Shown: positions 6,253 through 8,691 of the stretch, piece after piece
Layout of the letters: each line of letters opens with the position of its first letter
How positions within the stretch are numbered: the first letter of the stretch is position 1
Source: Acidimicrobiia bacterium
Lineage (GTDB): Bacteria > Actinomycetota > Acidimicrobiia > Spongiisociales > UBA5794
NCBI GenBank assembly: GCA_013695075.1
Contig: JACDBE010000191.1
Location: 1 to 8,691 of the forward strand
Reading direction: 5' to 3'
Length of the DNA stretch: 8,691 bases
The notes under the pieces: model-generated
Databases searched by the model: none
The model's input: the letters and a program-made list of their open reading frames with translations, nothing else
What the model was told of the DNA's origin: nothing
Made by a program: the position numbers and the translations under genes

Positions 6253-8452
6253 CCGGGCCGTCGCCCTGCCGCGGCGCCATCTGGCGGTGGCGGTCGCCGT
6301 CTGGCTGGGGTGCTGGCTGGGGCTGGCCGGCGGGTTGGACACGGTGCCAATGGCTGCGGTGGCAGGGGTGGTGGCGCTCGCCGCCTCGGTGGCAGTCCGC
6401 CGGGTGGCGTTGGCGGCGGTGCTGGTCGGGTTCGCCTGCGCCGGGTTCGGCGCTGGCATGCTCGCCGCAGCCCGCATCGATTCCGCCGCGGCGGTGCCCA
6501 TCGATCGCGGTGGGCTCCAGGCGACAGGTCGGGTGCTGTCCGATCCCGCCCTCGGGCGTTTCGGGCCGACGATGCTGGTGCGCGCCTCGGGCCCCACCCT
6601 CGCCGACGAGGTCATATTGCTGGTGGCGCTCGACGATGCAGCCACCGTCGACGGGATCCGGCGTCCCGACCCCGCGGAGGCCCGGGGCACCCTCGACGGG
6701 ATCGCCGCCGGGGACATGGTCACCGTCGATGGCGTCGTCGCCGACGACCCGGGGCGGTACCGGGGGCAGCGCTATCGAGCGTCCCTGGAGGCGACCTCGG
6801 TCACCCTGGTGACGCCAGCCGCGGGGCCGTTCTTCGGTCCCGGGAACCTGTTGCGTCGCACCGTTCTCGAGGGGCTGGCGGGGCCCCCATCCCAGGCCGC
6901 CGCCCTGGTGGCCGGATTTCTGGTCGGCGACACCGAGGGTTTGTCGGCCTCGAGCCTCGACGAGTTGCGCCAGGCCGGGCTGACCCACTTCGTGGCGGTG
7001 TCGGGGAGCAACGTCGCCATGTTCCTGGGGGCATGGTGGCTGGTGATCGGCCCCTTGCGGCTCGATCCACGCCTGCGCGCCGGTCTCGGCATTTTGGCGC
7101 TGGGCGTGTTCGTGGTCGCCACCCGATGGGAGCCGTCCGTGATGCGAGCGGCATCGATGGCGGGGGTGCTGCTGGTGGGCCGTATCGTCGGGATCCCGAT
7201 CGACCCCTGGCGGGCGTTGGGCATGGCCGTGGTCGGGCTGTTGCTGTGGTCGGCGGAGCTGGCCATCGACGTCGGGTTCCAGCTGTCGGTGGCTGCCACC
7301 GCAGGAGTGATGCTCGCCATCGCCGTGAGATCACCGCCACGACCCCGCTGGTTGTGGACCGTGTTGATCGCCACCGCCGGGGCCCAGCTCGCCGTCCTCC
7401 CCATCCTGCTGGTCCAGTTCGGGACGGTGCCGCTGCTCAGCCCCGTCGCCAATGTCCTGGCGATGCCGCTGGTGACGGCGGCGACCATCCTCGGCGGGAT
7501 CGGCGCCGTCACCGGGCTCGATCCTGCCCTCGACATCGGGTTGGCGGCCGCCCAGGGGGTTCTGGGCGTGGCAGGGCTGGCGGCAGGCTGGCCCCAGCTC
7601 GATGCGGTGGGCTTGTTGTGGCTGGGCGGCGTCGTTGTCTGTCTGCGGGTGGCGGGGAACCTGCGGCCGATCCTGGCGGTGGCCGCCGTTGCCGGTCTGG
7701 TCGCCTGGGGTCTGCCGCTGGCGGCGCCGACCCAGCCCGTGGTGGTGTTCCTCGACGTCGGTCAGGGCGACGCCATCCTGCTGCGCGATCCGCCGGACAT
7801 GGTGGTGTTGGTCGATGGAGGTCCCGACCCGGTGGTGCTGGCGGCGGCGCTGCGTCGTCACGGCGTGGGCGCCATCGACCTGCTCATCGTCACCCATGGC
7901 GACGCCGACCACACCGCTGGCCTCGAGGGAGTGTTCGACCAGCGCGACGTCGGCGAGATCTGGTACCCGGCGGGTCAGGAGACCGGGGAGCTGCTAACTG
8001 AGCTGCTGGAGGCGGCCGCCGCCTTCGGGGTGCCTGCCACGGCCGTGGGGGCGGGTCATGGTGCCGACCTGGGCCGCATCACCGTCGAGCTGCTCGGTCC
8101 GCAGCGTCGCTACGCCGCCGACAACGACGGCTCCATCGTCATGGCGGTTTCCGCTGGAGGGGTCGAGGTGCTGCTCACCGGTGACGTGGAGGCGGTGGCG
8201 CAGAACGAACTCCCGGCCAGAAGGCCCGACGTCCTCCAGGTTCCCCATCACGGGTCTTCAACTACCGACCTGGTTTGGCTGAAGGAGACCGTCGGCTCGG
8301 TCGCGGTGATCAGCGTCGGTGACAACCGGTTCGGCCATCCCACCCCCGAGGTGCTGGATGCACTGGCCACCGCCGATGCCTCGATCCGCACCACGCTCAA
8401 CGACGGTGACGTGCTGGTGCCGCTGTGTCCTTGCCGGACTTCGCCACCCTGA
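6206..8452 (+). CDS. comEC: ComEC/Rec2 DNA uptake channel protein
   Basis: ComEC forms the cytoplasmic-membrane channel for transforming DNA, and its C-terminal metallo-beta-lactamase-like domain is thought to degrade the non-transported strand. The 748 residues match the usual length. Order: N-terminal membrane helices (about 26-90), an OB-like extracytoplasmic region (about 95-205), the multi-helix Competence domain (about 230-500) with HFVAVSGSNVAMFLG (261-275), and the nuclease-like domain (511-748) with DVGQGDAILL (517-526), VDGG (536-539), the metal motif HGDADH (564-569), LLTGD (656-660), PHHGS (680-684) and FGHPTPEVL (709-717). The metal-binding residues are intact, suggesting an active domain. 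The start is uncertain: GTG 6206 overlaps comEA by 47 bases, and GTG 6230 would cut this to 23; neither has a strong ribosome site. Positions here use 6206. The protein ends soon after the domain with a short LCPCRTSPP tail. Confidence 0.95.
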   Translation: MRESWRLSVTSSWSRDRAVALPRRHLAVAVAVWLGCWLGLAGGLDTVPMAAVAGVVALAASVAVRRVALAAVLVGFACAGFGAGMLAAARIDSAAAVPIDRGGLQATGRVLSDPALGRFGPTMLVRASGPTLADEVILLVALDDAATVDGIRRPDPAEARGTLDGIAAGDMVTVDGVVADDPGRYRGQRYRASLEATSVTLVTPAAGPFFGPGNLLRRTVLEGLAGPPSQAAALVAGFLVGDTEGLSASSLDELRQAGLTHFVAVSGSNVAMFLGAWWLVIGPLRLDPRLRAGLGILALGVFVVATRWEPSVMRAASMAGVLLVGRIVGIPIDPWRALGMAVVGLLLWSAELAIDVGFQLSVAATAGVMLAIAVRSPPRPRWLWTVLIATAGAQLAVLPILLVQFGTVPLLSPVANVLAMPLVTAATILGGIGAVTGLDPALDIGLAAAQGVLGVAGLAAGWPQLDAVGLLWLGGVVVCLRVAGNLRPILAVAAVAGLVAWGLPLAAPTQPVVVFLDVGQGDAILLRDPPDMVVLVDGGPDPVVLAAALRRHGVGAIDLLIVTHGDADHTAGLEGVFDQRDVGEIWYPAGQETGELLTELLEAAAAFGVPATAVGAGHGADLGRITVELLGPQRRYAADNDGSIVMAVSAGGVEVLLTGDVEAVAQNELPARRPDVLQVPHHGSSTTDLVWLKETVGSVAVISVGDNRFGHPTPEVLDALATADASIRTTLNDGDVLVPLCPCRTSPP

Positions 8453-8457
8453 CGGGC

Positions 8458-8510
8458 GGCGGCGGTTGGGGCTGGGGCCTCGGAACCGGTGGCAACAGCC
8501 GCCAGCCCAA
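8458..8510. terminator. Hairpin region between convergent genes
   Basis: Between the comEC stop and the stop of the minus-strand gene, GGCGGCGGTTG (8458-8468) can pair with CAACAGCCGCC (8493-8503), giving ten pairs and one mismatch. A second option pairs TTGGGGCTGG (8466-8475) with CCAGCCCAA (8502-8510) with a single bulged G. The arms overlap, so the two stems exclude each other. No T run follows on either strand. The convergent position favours a bidirectional terminator. Confidence 0.4.
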
Positions 8511-8515
8511 GACGG

Positions 8516-8691
8516 TCAGCGTGGAAGGTCTTCCTCCGGCGGTGTCACCGGCGGCATCACCGTCGCCGGCTCCTCCGCCGGGCTCTCGTCCGGGGGGAAC
8601 GTGGTGGGTGTCTCGTCGGGAGGCGTGGTGGAAGGCGGCTGCTCGGGGGGGACTGTCGTCGGCGCCGGGTCGGGCGGTGTCGTTGGGGGTG
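8516..8691 (-). CDS. Pro/Thr-rich C-terminal tail, partial gene
   Basis: The last 176 bases contain the end of a minus-strand gene whose beginning lies beyond the window. The visible 57 residues are almost entirely Pro, Thr, Glu and Asp, for example PSTTPPDETPTTFPPDESPA, ending EEDLPR before a TGA at 8518-8516. Such disordered tails are common on exported or membrane-anchored actinobacterial proteins such as penicillin-binding proteins and Ser/Thr kinases, but the fragment carries no domain and I do not assign a function. The frame is chosen because it is open, gives a coherent low-complexity composition and ends just after the hairpin region. It is convergent with comEC. Confidence 0.6.
   Translation of the reverse strand, partial: PPTTPPDPAPTTVPPEQPPSTTPPDETPTTFPPDESPAEEPATVMPPVTPPEEDLPR

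Noticed and set aside
6310..8001. 563-codon plus-strand open frame inside comEC
   Set aside because: It is an Arg/Gly/Ala-rich frame shadow with no domain; the overlapping frame has every ComEC motif.
1..8691. Mobile element, prophage, CRISPR array or defence island
   Set aside because: I found no transposase, integrase, spaced direct repeats, terminal repeats, tRNA target or composition shift; the genes are housekeeping or competence genes.

Overview
The window is about 8.7 kb of very GC-rich chromosomal DNA with strongly G/C-biased third codon positions, several GTG starts, four-base GTGA gene overlaps and at least one gene that looks leaderless. Together with the actinobacterial form of the ComEC signature (VSGSN where most bacteria have VSGxH), this points to a high-GC Actinomycetota. 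A deep branch such as Acidimicrobiia is my best guess. That placement is inferred from composition, gene order and protein style, not from a marker gene.

Layout, left to right: a short YjbR/MmcQ-family gene (80-430, +). Then a tight three-gene unit: leuS (523-3273, +), a small HExxH putative metallopeptidase (3270-3713, +) and a CPBP-family intramembrane protease (3710-4492, +). The second and third genes each overlap the one before through GTGA. A macro-domain gene on the opposite strand follows (4557-5075, -), convergent with the protease unit and divergent from the DNA-uptake pair. Next come comEA (5320-6252, +) and comEC (6206-8452, +), overlapping each other. The last 176 bases hold the proline/threonine-rich C-terminal tail of a minus-strand gene cut by the window edge, convergent with comEC.

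Functionally this is core genome. leuS supplies leucyl-tRNA. comEA and comEC encode the DNA receptor and the membrane channel that bring single-stranded DNA into the cytoplasm. leuS lying close to comEA-comEC is, as far as I recall, a familiar arrangement in Actinomycetota. I see no insertion sequence, prophage, CRISPR array, tRNA or rRNA. I found no convincing new biological system. The points most worth a second look are the divergent leucine-specific region of LeuRS and its lack of Zn-type cysteines, the two putative proteases coupled to leuS, the long N-terminal extension of ComEA, and two mutually exclusive hairpins between comEC and the last gene.
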